Made by a program: the position numbers and the translations under genes | Assembly (NCBI GenBank): GCA_017562135.1 | Contig: QEYB01000963.1 | Location: 868,001 to 932,000, forward strand | Direction: 5' to 3' | DNA length: 64,000 bases | Source of the DNA: Dipylidium caninum | Taxonomy: Eukaryota; Platyhelminthes; Cestoda; Cyclophyllidea; Dipylidiidae | The notes under the pieces: generated by a model | Databases searched by the model: none | What the model saw: the letters and a program-made list of their open reading frames with translations, nothing else | What the model was told of the DNA's origin: nothing | In this document: positions 26,701 to 39,488 of the stretch, in pieces | Layout of the letters: each line of letters begins with the position of its first letter | How positions within the stretch are numbered: the stretch's first letter is position 1

Positions 26701-29700
26701 CTGATGACGGGCACATTCTGCTCCGCCATCTCCTCATTGGCGAGGAAGATTTCAGCAATTCCTTTAGCTCCAGCCTTGGTAGCGCTGACTCGTGATGTGT
26801 TTACACTGACCACTACCTCAGGGGCGGTAGTACTGCTGGTAGATTGTTGTCGGAGGTGACCTTGACCACTCAAACTTGTTGTTGATTGGGCTGTCTTCAT
26901 GCCTGCCGAAGGCTCATTAGCACCATCTCCAGCGGTGAGACCGAGCTCCTAACAGAAGAAGAGGCGGAGGTATGATCAAGAAACACTCGAAGCCCCATCA
27001 TTGGCCGTCCTGACTCCCGCTATTTTTTGAAATCCTCCTTATTTACGGAGTCGGCAGCCAATGTAGCATATCTCGTAGCCCGTATAGACCTGCGGTCCTC
27101 TGGGATTTCTACCCGGCTCCGGTGCAGAGCACGAATACTATTACCCCTTAAAAATGAAGATTACATGATGGAGACACAAGCAATATTTATGCCTCTAAAC
27201 CCTCCTATGTGGCTAAAGGTGTCCACTCTGCTAGCTGAGTAGAAGTTAATCATTTTTCGCGTTACCCGAGGCTTCAATACCTTTCCCCCCAAATCAAACC
27301 CGACATTTTTTGGCCAGTGGCTTTTCAGACGTGCTTCACCACAGCCAAGTACAACAACTTTGACACGAGTCACTTGTGACAAGTGGTGGATATTAACACG
27401 GCGATGTAGACTCGCCAGTAGCCTCGATCACAATAGTTGAAATCAGCGGGAGTGAGGGCATCATGCGCTCCTAAAATGAGTATTTGTGGGTTGAGATAAT
27501 GCGGGGGGAGACGCCGCCTTTGCCTTCACTTTCTCCCGCCTCCCTCCCCGGGCTATTTAGCACACCAACCCAATGGCGTCGGGAGATGTAATGCACAATC
27601 TACCAACAGCCAGTAACTTTTTCACACCGCAAATTTCGGCATTGTGAGGGTTAGGGGAATTGCGGTGTACTTAAACGCCCCTCTCTACAGTCGGGTAGGC
27701 GGTAGCATTAACCCTGGCCAAATAATGCAAATGTGTGAGGGCGACACATCCGATTGGCGTAGGAAGTGGTAACAGCATTGATGATAATTAATTTCGGCAT
27801 AGCTTCCAGTGAGAGGCTTTCGTAGATGAAAAGAAGGCGTACTTTTAACGCAGTCTAAAAAGAGATATCCTTCATCCATCTGGTTGCCCATTAAGTCCTG
27901 ATGGAGTAGCTGATTGTGGAGTAGATGAAACACTTTAATTCACCTGCCATTGTGCCCTTGATTACTACTAGTTGCGTTCAAAATAAGTCGAGAATTCTTA
28001 GTGATAAGTGCAGTTGTTTCGAGGTCGGAGTATTCAACACTTACGAGAAGAAGAGATTACGGGACTTCCGGTCATTCCAGAATTGTGAATTGTAATGTGA
28101 AATGGAGGGAATCAGTTGTTTTGAACCCATCACTTCATGTCAACCTTGTCAGATTTACATCGGGCTCTACTCCTCCATTCCCAGTATGAAGTTAATGTAG
28201 ACATTGAGAATTACTTCTCTCTGCCTTCTTGTCATCAAATTTCATCTTTTTGGGTAAGAGATCCAAAATGAAACAATTCATCCTCGCCTTCCATCCCCCT
28301 CCCCGACCCCACCCCATCCGACTGGCAGGTCGTCCTGACAGTTAAGCAGATTAAACAGATTAAAGGGGAAACGGGCAGAAGGGTGTTAGATTGTGGAGGT
28401 GGCATCCCCACCGTTATCTCCGTACAACATTTTCATATTAATTTTAGTGTCTGAATTACCTCAGCTGAAGTGTAGGCTCTGTTGATTTGGCCAGCAGTAC
28501 TTCCAATGCAGACTTTAGTTCGAGCTCTCCGACCCTGTCCCTCAGGCCTATCACCTTCCGGCACCGAGGTGGTGAAGTGAGATGTGTTAAGTGTGGTCGT
28601 AACGGAACTTTGAAGGAGGCTGAGAAGGTTATCAGCTCCTGGAAGTCGTTGAAGTGTAGACGGATCTGTTACGGTGGTGGATGCGTCCAGGAAGATTGGA
28701 AGTTGAATGCTGAAGAGCACTAAATGATTGCTGTCGGCAACACTCCGTAGTAGACTGAGAGCCTCACCTGTTTCGTTTGTCAGGCTCTCTTGGAAGACCA
28801 TGTCGTCTCGACGAGATGGGTTCATAGGCTGCTCATAGAAAGCCTACAGGAATAAAAAGGACAAAATCAAATTCTCTTAATTCGCTTTCCACCTCTTTGT
28901 TATCTTAGAAATAAAATTGTGCATTAATCGTACCTGTCTGCTTAATGTGTAAAGGTGCAGTCTGGAAATCTTAACTAGTAGTTTGAAAACCATGAAATAG
29001 GCTTTATTGTCAAGTTTGTGTTTAACTGAAACTCATATACGTTGAAACGTTTGTTCATTATTTTAAATAGATTTTGAAGGTATTCGCCTTATTCATTTAG
29101 GAAAATTTTTCTTCACTGTAACCCTTTCTTATTGTGTTTTTCGCCAAAATCAGATGAAAACAACGACCTCTTAATAATTTTTTCATAATTACGAGTTATT
29201 TTTAAAGAGGAATAAAATACTACAACCAACAAGATTATATAAAGGCCTTGGAAGTGTTCATTAACTCTAGAAATAAAGCTTTTGTTCAACAAAGCATATA
29301 TGGACTTGCCCACCCGTTGATAGAAAGTCGTAAATGCCAATGGAAATTATTTCGATTAGATATAATAGATAATGTGAAAATTGCGCTCTTCGCTTTTTTT
29401 ATTTTTATTCAACACCCAACAACTTACCATTATCACACTTCAATCAGATCGGTCAAAGCGCACCGACGGTTGGTGGACTCTGCCTTCGACTAGGCGAAGA
29501 CCGAGATTATAAACATATCTTTCATCATTGCTATATTTCTCCTCCTCCTTAAAATATACTAATAAGGTTCTTGAACAAATTTTTGCTACCATGGAGCCTC
29601 CACTGTCATTTCGGACATTAATTATACCCCTTCATGGAGGTCACCAGCCAAACAAGAGATCGAGAAGGAGACTGGAAATGTAGCAAATTTTGGTTACCCT

Positions 29701-32700
29701 GAAGTAATGAAGTCCCAACTCTTCCCCAAAATTACAACGAGTCCACTTAAAGTGCCTCTAAGTGATAGTTGTATGTTTCGTTGTGAATTAATCAGGAGAT
29801 TTGATGCCTCATTGTGGAAGGCAAGTGAGTTATTATGCGCCAGTGACACCAGTAGCAGTAACTCACGTTAATGTTGGCTGCGATGACGAAGGCGATAGGG
29901 GCATTTGGTTGTGTGAGTAAAAGACTATGAAGTTGGTAGAAGACGCCGGCAAGTTGTACAGCCGACGTTGCCTCCTTAGCATCAATCAGGATGACTAGAC
30001 GAGTCTGTTCAATGTCCTGGAGGTAGAAGTTGAAAGCATGCAGCATATCGCAGATGTTAGCGAACTCCTTTTTGCCAGTATGTCCACTTCACAGGATGAG
30101 GTGACTGGAAGCATGTCAGCAGCTTCTAGGCTATGTTCAAGGCATACTCCATTTGATTTGGCCAAATCGTTGCCATTGGCAATTATTTTAGAGGTTAGAC
30201 TATCCAGGAGACGTGATCTCTTCCTCTGCCTTCCAAATAACTCCGACTTCTCCTTGGCATAGGTCTCAATAGCCTTCATCAATGGTGTCTTCGGTCGGTA
30301 AAGGTAGGCAAAGACTGCATTCACAACGGAGGGAATGGATGCACAGACGCCGAGGAAGATGATTGAACTCATTATTACAAAAATTGGCAGTACACGCATA
30401 TCAGTGAGCATGGCGATGGCATTGAACTCGAATATGCGTAGTAGGAGGAGGTCAATTAGAATTGCGATGCCGAGCATAATGACCACCATGAAGGCTGGCA
30501 GGCAACATATTCTTTTGTAAGTCCGTTTATTTGACACTATAGGCAAAACAATGAGCTCTTAATGGAAAAGGAATTTAAATAGACAAAGTACACGTATGTC
30601 AAATATCGCAGTGTCTCCTAGACAAATCCACACCAGTCCGACATTTATTGACCTTCAGACAGTCTCAAGAGTCAAAACTCAAAGTCTGCCGGAGTCCCTT
30701 ATAACCACTGCAGGCCTCTTAATGCAGATGATGCTGACAATAAAAGATGTGGAGAGAAAAGATCGAGGAGAAGATTAGGGGAGTTGAAAAAACCCACTTA
30801 GAGGCATTAATTATTTACGGTACTTTGGGTTACCTCCTTCTTACCTTTCCTCCTTCTTCCTCAGTCTATATCTCCCTCTTTCTCTTGCTCTCGCTCTCTC
30901 TCTTACCTTTTCCCAAAAATTTTTTGCATTTTTTAACTTCTCTGGTGATATTTAGACAAGAAAAAACGAACAAAGCAGTTCTCCCCCTTAATGTGTCCCT
31001 TCGTTATACAATGACAAAATTTTTTGTAATATATGCATAGTAGAGAATAACTTACAGATATACTGACTCTGGTGCATAAACCTCTGCAGTCGAACGACGA
31101 TGGGATTGTATTGTTGCTCCATAGCCACCCACATTAACTTGAGGAGCATAAGAATCAAATGCGGTGTGTTTGGCGATTGGGAAAGACGATAGTTGACAGT
31201 TTGCAGTCTAAAGAATAAAATGAATCAAAGGAATAGGTGTATACAGTCACAAATGAATGCGTGACTGATTGTGGGAAGGGTTTTGTGCGATTCTACGATG
31301 CATGGGTTTGAGTATGAGAAAGTTGTGGTGGAACCGAGGTGCCTGAGGGGGATGCTATGATTTAAATGGTATTAGAAATGCAAAAATCCAAAATTTGATT
31401 ATCTCGAATTCCACCACAAAGAGTTTTTTATTTGAGTTACTGGGAACACGAACACATTTGCTTAAAGTCAAAATGAAATGACGTATTGATGGTGTTGAAA
31501 AGAATTTTGGCCTATTTCCCATATTAATTAGTCAGTGAGGACAAAGTTTTTACTTTGTAAACTAAAAATAAACTTGTGTACACATCAACCCCGTATGCAC
31601 CACAATTACAATGGGGAGAGAATGATTTTACTACTTCATTACCAAGTCAACCGTATGACTTCCACAGGCCGAACCCCAAGCCATCTTCACTCGAGCAAAT
31701 TCCCAATGGATGGCTTTGTTTGTACTACCACCACCAAGACGCGGTTAAACTGATTTTTTTATTAGCCTCTAAAAATGGCCTGAACCGATTCCTTTTTTCT
31801 GCTCGAGTCCCTACTATCATTAGCCTGCGAAGAAGTCTCCTCCTGCCCTGATAGACGTTCGTGTGTTATCGCACTACCACCTGGAGGATTTTCCGCGCAT
31901 AACGTGCTCCACTGTCATAGGGTTGTGATAAAATCTTCATTCGCAAAGACAAAATCCTAGTGATCTACCCTAATGTAGATTTGCACAAGTTTTGAGACGA
32001 AATAATTACCGAGGCATGGAGGAGTTGCCTCTTCTGTAAACAAATATAATTGTATGGCTCACTCCTAACTGTCGCTTTCTACCGTTTATTCATGCCCGTT
32101 TTTCTGGGACAAAACGCTTTGAATTCATACAATATCTTTTGTTTATAGGTTAGTTTGGGCAGAGATTAAAAAATCACTCTCAAAAACATAATCTCTGAGC
32201 GGTTTGGCGTGAAACTCTTTAATTGATTAACCACAAGCGTTACTTCTTCGCCCATTGTTAAACTGTCGAAATAAGTTTCGTTCCTTACTTTCCCCTTTCG
32301 CGTGGTAACCATTGTTGCCTGTTTAATCGTCTTTCAAGATTATCTAGGCAATTGGAAAGGGGCCGATTTTCTTCCGCACAACAATCTGGCAATTAAACCA
32401 TCCGCTATTTACACCAAATGTCACTAATGACACATAAACACCAAAAGGATATTTCGTTCGACTTGACCGATTGGGATTGTTACGTTGCTAAGTAAGAAGA
32501 AACTGTTTAAAACAGCAGTTTCATTTATACAAAGTAAGATTACAACTAAGTTTACATTTGCAAATTTAAGTTATTTTAAGTGTTCGTAATTAGAGCACAA
32601 AATGTAATTAAAAGGCCATCTGTACGACAGCGAACACATTAGCCCTGTAATAAACCAAATATCTATAGCTTTGTGGTGTAAGAATAAAGTGAGTGATTTA

Positions 32701-33329
32701 AGCAAAATACATCTCTGATTTTAAGCTTTTTCGTATAGTGATAACTCGCTCACATCGTGTTATCATCAACACATGTTGTGCTTTCAATGTTTGTTTAAAT
32801 AGTGGTGCCAGGGCGTTAAACTAGGCGCAGCATCCTGCCCATTTTCTTCCATCGCTCCGGTTTTAACATGTACGCATGGACCCAGATAAGGTCCTAAACT
32901 CCCCTTCACACGCACGCAACCCCCAATATCTCCTCCACTTAATTGGAATAGATTACGAAGTCATGCAAGTGAGTAGATGGTTCATACACCGACCATGGTT
33001 GCTATTGGAAAACGAGCTGAAAGGGATAATAGAGGCAGGTGGTCGTGGAGACACATTAAGCTTCGGTTAGAGGCCATACCATTAGCCACCAGTGTGCTTA
33101 ATGATACCACCTAGGCTCTACTGTCATAAAATTTGTCTTAATTACACGGTCTTCACGTCCCACATAACTCAGATCCTCGGACCCTTTGCTCCTTCTATAA
33201 TGAATGCTAGTTGAGGCGGTTAGAGAATGTTGAGATTGTGAAAGTACTCGCCACGGTAGGGGCTAGAGACATTCTCTTCCTTTGATAAGCGGACACTTCC
33301 ACAATGACCTTGTGCTTTTGTCTTCTCAA

Positions 33330-33364
<35 letters not shown>

Positions 33365-36300
33365 CTGTCTTTCTCTCTCTCTCACTCTCTCTTTGTCGGA
33401 GTAAAATACTCTGAAGGGTTGATGCTTAAAATAATTAGATTTGACTCACTTCACAGGACTCATGGAATTGAATTTCCGTCTGGGATAGTAGAAGAAGAAT
33501 TTTGTAAACAGATTGACTTGTCTCACGAAGGATGATAGAATGAGACTGGCATTCCATGCAATCCTCAAGTTGAAGCATTGCTTCCCAATTGCAATCGCCA
33601 CTGTGGGGGCAAAATGAAGTAGTGGGATTGCGAAAAAGCATCAATAATTAGGGTATCATTTTAAACAAAACTTCCCTCCACAACCCTCAACTCCCTCCAT
33701 TTTTGAAAAAGTACTGTCCACTAGATGAATCGCCTTCACCACTACCAAAGCCATTTATCATGCTATTTGGAGTGAGACTGACCAGATAATCCGCAACCAA
33801 CAGGATATGTGATCTTGAAAGTTGAGATCATTTTAATTAATAGGGTGAGAAACATTCGGTGGGTAGAAAGTCCTAACAGTTAAAACTTCTAGCCAGTGTT
33901 ATTTATCGCGCCAGTTGGCGAAAGGGTTTTGGGAGACGAGAGAAATGACAAAATCTGTCACTAATGTTATCCCGGAATTTGCTTTGCGACGGCAAACATT
34001 TGAGAAGATGGAATTTAATGAGTAGAGACTTAAATACATTACACCATGCCACTGTCGGTGGGGTCTCCTTGGTCCGATCTTGCGGGCCCCTTCAATCGTG
34101 CATAATGCTACTAATCCCATTTGTAAAACTTTCCTTCTCCGCCACTCGCCCACACCTTAGCGCCATTCTGGAAGATAAGAGCGGGAGGTAGAACCAGAAG
34201 TGGCCCAAAATCTGTCATTTATGTCAGGAAATGCGATGATTGACAGGGTGAGTGTGTATTACTACGACCTTAGTAGTTTGACAGTGGAGCGTGACCCAGT
34301 TAGGAGAGGATAACGCACATCCTGTCAGAAGTGTCAACACGCCCTCTCAGTGATTGGAGAAAACATCCATCACTTCTGTAATCACTCTAGAGGTTACAGA
34401 ACACTCTGATCCCCTCCAAAATGTGTGAATGCCTGTAACTAATAATCAAGGCGTAATAGAAGCCATGAGGCGGCGGATACGACGTTGGGTAGGAAATTGT
34501 GGAGGGAGGAGGGGTACACGTACGTAGGACAAAAAATTGGACGAAAAGGCCTAGAATGCCCAGTGAAAGACCAACTTCAAATTTGATTGTAATTGACAGC
34601 ATGTAAGCGGCGAAGAAGATGGTGATTGCTGGAACGAGGACCAAAGCGGCACTGAAGGTGGGGAGGGCTTTAGTATTGACACGGAGTAGAATTCGTATGT
34701 CATCTACAAAAAAAGTGATTACAGTCGAGTCGATCCTAGTCCAACAGGGTTACAACGCCATTTGACACAATGGTGACTGTAGAAACGGTGATTGTGAGGA
34801 TGCATTCGGTCAACTTTATCACCACGTCGTCTGTTCCACTCGTTGTGATTATCCCCGATTCAGTCACCTTGGCCGGGACGAGCTCAATTGTGCTCGGTGA
34901 CTTGGACGTGCTGTTAGACCTACACCCCATCGCGCTGCAGGAACTTGGTGTGTAACTACAGAATTGCGATATGTTCAGCAGAGGGTAACTAACCTTCTAA
35001 CTGGACTAGGGAGGAGTTCTGCATGTTCGTCGAGTTCGCATCGTAAAATAGACCGACACTTAGGGGGAAGGTGGTAGCCGGACAGATGAAGAGATTGGCT
35101 AAGGCGCGGAACGCCCTTCTCTCCTGGCTCTCCTTAGCCGGGGGGTCCTCCATTTCGCCACATTCCATCATCGGGGAACCTGGGGCAGTGAGAGTAGTGA
35201 AAAGAAAGAGCCTGGAACACATCCCAATGGGGCGGAACAACGGGTACCCGTTAATGCAGGAGGGCAAATATATTTTGCGTATTATCCATTGGAGTGAGAT
35301 TTAGATTGCAAGGAGTCAGAATACGAATGACGCTATTCCTCTCCCCTTCCCCTTTCCCCAACCTTTCCACCGTCCCTTCTGCCCACGTTTCACCCTTTTA
35401 TTTGTCTTCCTTCATTACTAATTCAGTGCGTTTTCTGGAGTCATTATCCTCCCCTCCTCCTTCACATTTCTCCCACCCATTTCCGCCTCAAATGGCAGCT
35501 GTTGGTGGAATGGGACAGTAAATGTGATGTCATCCGGTGGGACGCGGAAAAAAAGGGGGCATAAAAACAGGAGGAGCGAAGGGTGTTTAATGTTATTATT
35601 GTCCTTTTAACGAATTTCGCATTAGTAGACTTAGCCCATCGGGAGAGGCAGAAGGGGGTATTTTAAACTATGCCGCGAAAATGTCGCGTTAGATTTAAAA
35701 AAATGGGGCAAATTCTACTGCCACCTTCCACCTTTTGGTGACAACCGCACACAATCCTGTATACGGTTGGGTGAGAGATTTTCGCGAGCTTCTTTTGTCA
35801 TGTGAAAGGGGGATCACAACTGAGTGACCGACTACGTAACCAAAGCGTGCAACGGGTAAATAAATGACATTCACATTGGAATGCATATGGAGCTTATGTG
35901 GGAGTAAAGTTGAGTGACATCGCTAAACGGAGAAAATTCCTGCACTCATCTTCACCCCACTCATTTTTTACGGTTTAACATCAACGTAACGAGGTCTTTT
36001 TTCCCTAAAAACTCAAAGAAACAACTCTGGTAAGACCCTCAAGTGGCCCTCAAACCTCGTCTTCTGAAGTCATATTATGCGAGGAAGGAGAATTGAAAGA
36101 ATGACAAGTTGCATTCAGTGCAGAACACCTTCTACTCCTCTTTAGGAAAGAGTCGGAAGGCCCCAATCCATTAACTAATCCTCACTTTTGCCACATGGAC
36201 GGTTGCAGTCTGTCCTGCTAATTCTTCCGGTTGTGGAAAGATGGAAAGTACAGTGGATGGCTCTCAAAGGCTGCTGTGCATCCCGTCAAAGATTGCCTTA

Positions 36301-37912
36301 ATTTGTCTCGTCTCCTTGCACTTCAACATCTTCATCCATCATCTCATGTCAATCACAACCACTCCTGCCTTCCTCGCTATTCCTTCCGGCCCGCTTCCCT
36401 CCACTTCTCGAGCTCTCTCCTCCTCCTCCTCCTCTCCCTCGTCTCTCCTTAGGGGAGGAAAGGAAATAGACGATGCAGTTTCCACAAAATTTCCCGTCCA
36501 CTAAAGGACCTAACCTATTTCATTGAGTGACTTCTACCACTGTGTATCTATGACAACGACAAGTACTTGAGTGTATCGTCGTTCCGCCTCAGCGCCTCCT
36601 TGCCTTAACAAATTTTACAGTTAGCGTGTAAACAACTGTTCCGCGTATGAGTACCAGTCATGTCATCCACTAAATGTAATTGACAGTCAAAGTTTGGCTG
36701 GATGTCTCGTCATCACGAATTGTTTTGCTGACAGACTTTTAATTACCCTTTCAAATCAAGTGAAGCCATCTCAAGAGAGTCTTGGGCGAAACTGACTCGA
36801 GAATTTTAGAAAGGCTATCCTCAACCAGACCCCGCATTCATATGGTCATGCAAAGAGAATTCCCTAGACGACAGCTTCTGTTCATGGTGAGGTCGACACC
36901 TGCTTTTGTGATAACTAGAATTTTTCAGGTCACACTGGAGGGATTAGCCAACCTAGTGTATATCTAAAGCACTGTAGGGCACCTGATATGTCGCCGTTTT
37001 TTTCACACAAAGGAGAAGTTGGGAATGACCTGAGAGAAGAGGGAGAGAACAGGGTAAAAGCGCGAGAGTAAGGCCAAATCTTGTGAGTTAAAACCAAAGG
37101 AGTCACCGTGTATTGTCTCAGTTGTCATGACAACAAGGATGACAGTGAAGCTGAATGGTGGTTGTTGTAATAGTGACCGGGTGAATTCGTGGACCTCCTT
37201 CTCCTTTCAAGCTGGGACAAAAAACGGGTAGGAGAAGAAGGCCGTCGAACCCAATCGCCTACCTCTCCAACCCTCGCCTCTTCCAAACCACAAACCTTCC
37301 TACATTATCTTTCCCCTTGACTCTGCTTTATAAATGGCACTGAGATGTTGTACAGTCTTGCCCACTGCAAGGGTGAGAAAATTGGCTTCTTTTAGGGCAA
37401 AAAACGTATATTAAAGGTAAAAATAAAAGTTCCTTGTTCCAAACTAAAGCTCTCAGACAATTAGCATTTGTCTCTTTCTACCCCTGTTCCCCATTCATTT
37501 GTTTTGACTACATCCGCAATTGTTAAAGGACAACCTCATTCAACTTTACAAATGTAGGCGAATTAAGAGCAGACTTACTTAAACCCATCAGCTCCTTCAT
37601 CTCGACGCTACTTCCCGCTTCCGATCGCGATTGTCCTCTCGTCGGGTAGGCGGGGAAACCCGGCGATGTGTTGGTTCGATTGATGTGGGCAAAGTCGATG
37701 GTCTTGGGAGTCAGGGTGTGGCCCAATTCCTCCTGTAAGAAGTTCACCGCAGTTGGACTCGGCCCCAGACCCACTAGTGGTGGCTGTCGTTTGACACCGA
37801 AACCCCCATTTGGGATGAAGGCCGTCCAATTGGTGGCACGTGAGGCGCTACCTCCGACTTGCATCTCAAGCAGACTAAAAGTCCAAGGTGGGAGAGAGGA
37901 TTTTTGCGCCAT
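20787..37912 (-). CDS. KIDINS220: KIDINS220/ARMS-like KAP-family membrane scaffold with degenerate P-loop
   Basis: Thirteen exons with consistent phases: 37912-37579, 35179-34994, 34703-34524, 33600-33450, 31207-31056, 30536-30148, 30067-29867, 28843-28460, 26948-26672, 25678-25464, 24858-24609, 23723-23353 and 22148-20787 (stop). That is 1483 residues if the ATG at 37912 is the start; human KIDINS220 has 1771. The family scaffolds neurotrophin and other receptors at the plasma membrane. Conserved landmarks in order: a KAP entry segment (about aa 152-174), two membrane helices (190-233), the PVRFLF...YNRL equivalent, two more helices beginning at KRICCLPAF (345-405), the Walker B strand LVILID (488-493), QLPIFL (near 580), the NWIYLTQHWPFHMAWL segment, and a SAM-like domain with RHQNINGQVLSVCDL and FGDWQLF (1041-1112). 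The C-terminal tail is Ser/Arg-rich. Odd points: Walker A lacks GKS, no ankyrin repeats are visible upstream, and one intron is doubtful (30068-30147). Confidence 0.88.
30068..30147 (-). other. Doubtful 80-base intron or frameshift in the KIDINS220-like gene
   Basis: The exon reading frame from 30536 must change before the Walker B exon. A GTATGC donor at 30147 and an AAAAAG acceptor at 30068 remove 80 bases, join in phase 0 and give a spacing near that of human KIDINS220. However, the acceptor has a purine-rich tract, and the supposed intron itself reads CEVDILAK, close to the human CEVELMAR at this place. The alternative is one missing A in the run of five A at 30069-30073. Confidence 0.5.
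31208..33449 (-). other. Intron of the KIDINS220-like gene with TC microsatellite
   Basis: GT-AG intron of 2.2 kb in phase 2 between exons 33600-33450 and 31207-31056. No nested gene is seen. A TC repeat occupies 33332-33395. Confidence 0.65.
33332..33395 (+). repeat. TC dinucleotide microsatellite
   Basis: A clean TC run of about 26 bases is followed by interrupted TC units. It sits in an intron of the KIDINS220-like gene. Confidence 0.9.
34994..35179 (-). other. KIDINS220-like exon carrying a non-canonical Walker A segment
   Basis: The exon starts after a long pyrimidine tract and CCCCAG, and ends at a GTTAGT donor in phase 1. It reads RALANLFICPATTFPLSVG and then LFYDANSTNMQNSSLVQLE. The flanks match the KAP consensus (ALADI...PTMQPPICVGLYAQW and LLKKLEDE), but the nucleotide-binding GSGKS is replaced by a stretch with no Lys and no Gly pair. 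The next exon continues the LED match across the junction, so the alignment is not an artefact of a wrong exon. Confidence 0.8.
35180..37578 (-). other. First visible intron of the KIDINS220-like gene
   Basis: GTAAGT...CCCCAG intron of 2.4 kb in phase 1. It hosts copy B of the dispersed repeat (36100-36615). No nested gene is seen. Confidence 0.65.
36100..36615 (+). repeat. Dispersed repeat, copy B
   Basis: Counterpart of the repeat at 18308-18750, same orientation, about 17.8 kb apart, and inserted in an intron of the KIDINS220-like gene on the strand opposite to its transcription. The best conserved part is the right end (36515-36600), from TTCATTGAGTGACT through TGACAACGACAAGTACTTGA to CGCCTCAGCGCCTCC. 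Confidence 0.7.
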
Positions 37913-39488
37913 AGCAATTGTATGACATTGTCTATTGCCTGAGCATACAGCCGAAGCGAAACACTGCCAGAACGCCAAAATTTCGGGGGGTCAAACTGTT
38001 ACGTCATTTTTGCCCATAAAACCCCCCTCCTTCTCAGCGCATGATGATATAATTATTTTCTCAATAAGCAAATTTGAATATTTGAAAAATGTAAAAATTC
38101 TTTTTACTAACTCTACTCCACCTTCTTCATCTCCCCCGCCATCTTTTCCCCTTCTCCCCGTTCCCCACCCTCTCACACGTTATTGTTGTTGTTCTTAGTG
38201 CCACTTGCGGTAGTGTTGTTGTCTGCTCGTTAAACCTGCTGTCCCCTCTAAGTTTGTTGACAGAACGCCAATGGCACAATAACCATTGCCTCTACGTCAT
38301 CCTCAAGTCACCTCAGCACCCTCAATTCTGTGTAGCTCTACATTCAACGCGAGGTGTTTCATGATAATACCAGCCCAATTGCGACAGTAAGCGCTGAACT
38401 GCTTAAAATCCTTGGCATGACTGTGCCTGAAAGATGATGGAGGCGATGAAAAGTGTTAGTGATTGCCTTCGTCCATCTCCATCCCAATCAAATAAGTGAT
38501 TGTTTCAGCGTTCAAAGGTGCGCCGCTTCAACCTCCACCCTCAATTTACCTACTTATCGCGATTGACGTCACTAGGCCTGGGACTTAGATGTTTGTCTCC
38601 AAAGTGAGATCATCAAAGAAGAAGAAATGAACTGCTGTGGTCTAGTTCCCCCAATGCGTGTGCTGTGTTGTAATGAAGGTGGAGAGATGGCTGCATTGGT
38701 AACAGACTGAAGAACAGAGCGTCCCATTATTTACAACTACACTCCTATTCCACCAATTCACAGATTAAATACGGTGCTGGAGTTTCGTGACTTAAGCGCA
38801 GGAAGAGAAGTAATGTCTGCAGTCTGAGAGTTATACAGTAGTTTAATGATTGCAAACTTTTCCCCAAATTACTTTATCGGCTTGTCATTCCTTATCTGAC
38901 AGTAGAATAAAAGAACCTGATGGGATAAGCCACTCGCACACTGTGTGAAATCGTTCCGCTGAGATAGAGGCATTGTATTAGCTGTAGACAAACTGGCACA
39001 TAAACGTATACCATTTTATTAAATAGGATACACTAAAATAAGAGGGCCCGTCTAATACTCCGAGAACCACAATGCAAACTTTCTTCCTTCTATTACCTCA
39101 GTTGATAAACTCGAAATCACGCGAAAATGATGGAATCGCGGATAAATTAGAAACGTTGCGCTTTTTAAGGTTATTAGATACAAATTAACAGTAAATAGTT
39201 AAATAAAACTATGGCTGGAGGGGAAATATCGTAAACACAAATCTCTAGGAAGTGTAAACCTTAAACAGATTGACTTAATAATTTATTAACGAATCAACTT
39301 TCAGGATAGTGAGAATTTAAAGCATTGCTACCTATAAATTGTTTATCAATTGAAATATTTGATTATATATGACTGTCGGGAAAGTTGATATCATAGGCCA
39401 CTCAGGCGAAACCATGGCTCGAGGAAGTGCATGGGCGTGCTGAGCCATGCTGACTTTGACCACATGACTATTTCGTGTTGAGGTGCAG

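Noticed and set aside
34736..34930. Open frame starting MGCRSNSTSK on the minus strand
   Set aside because: It has an acceptor-like site and a possible myristoylation start, but the KIDINS220-like exons on both sides join perfectly in phase 1 across it (LE-D-D), so it is intronic.
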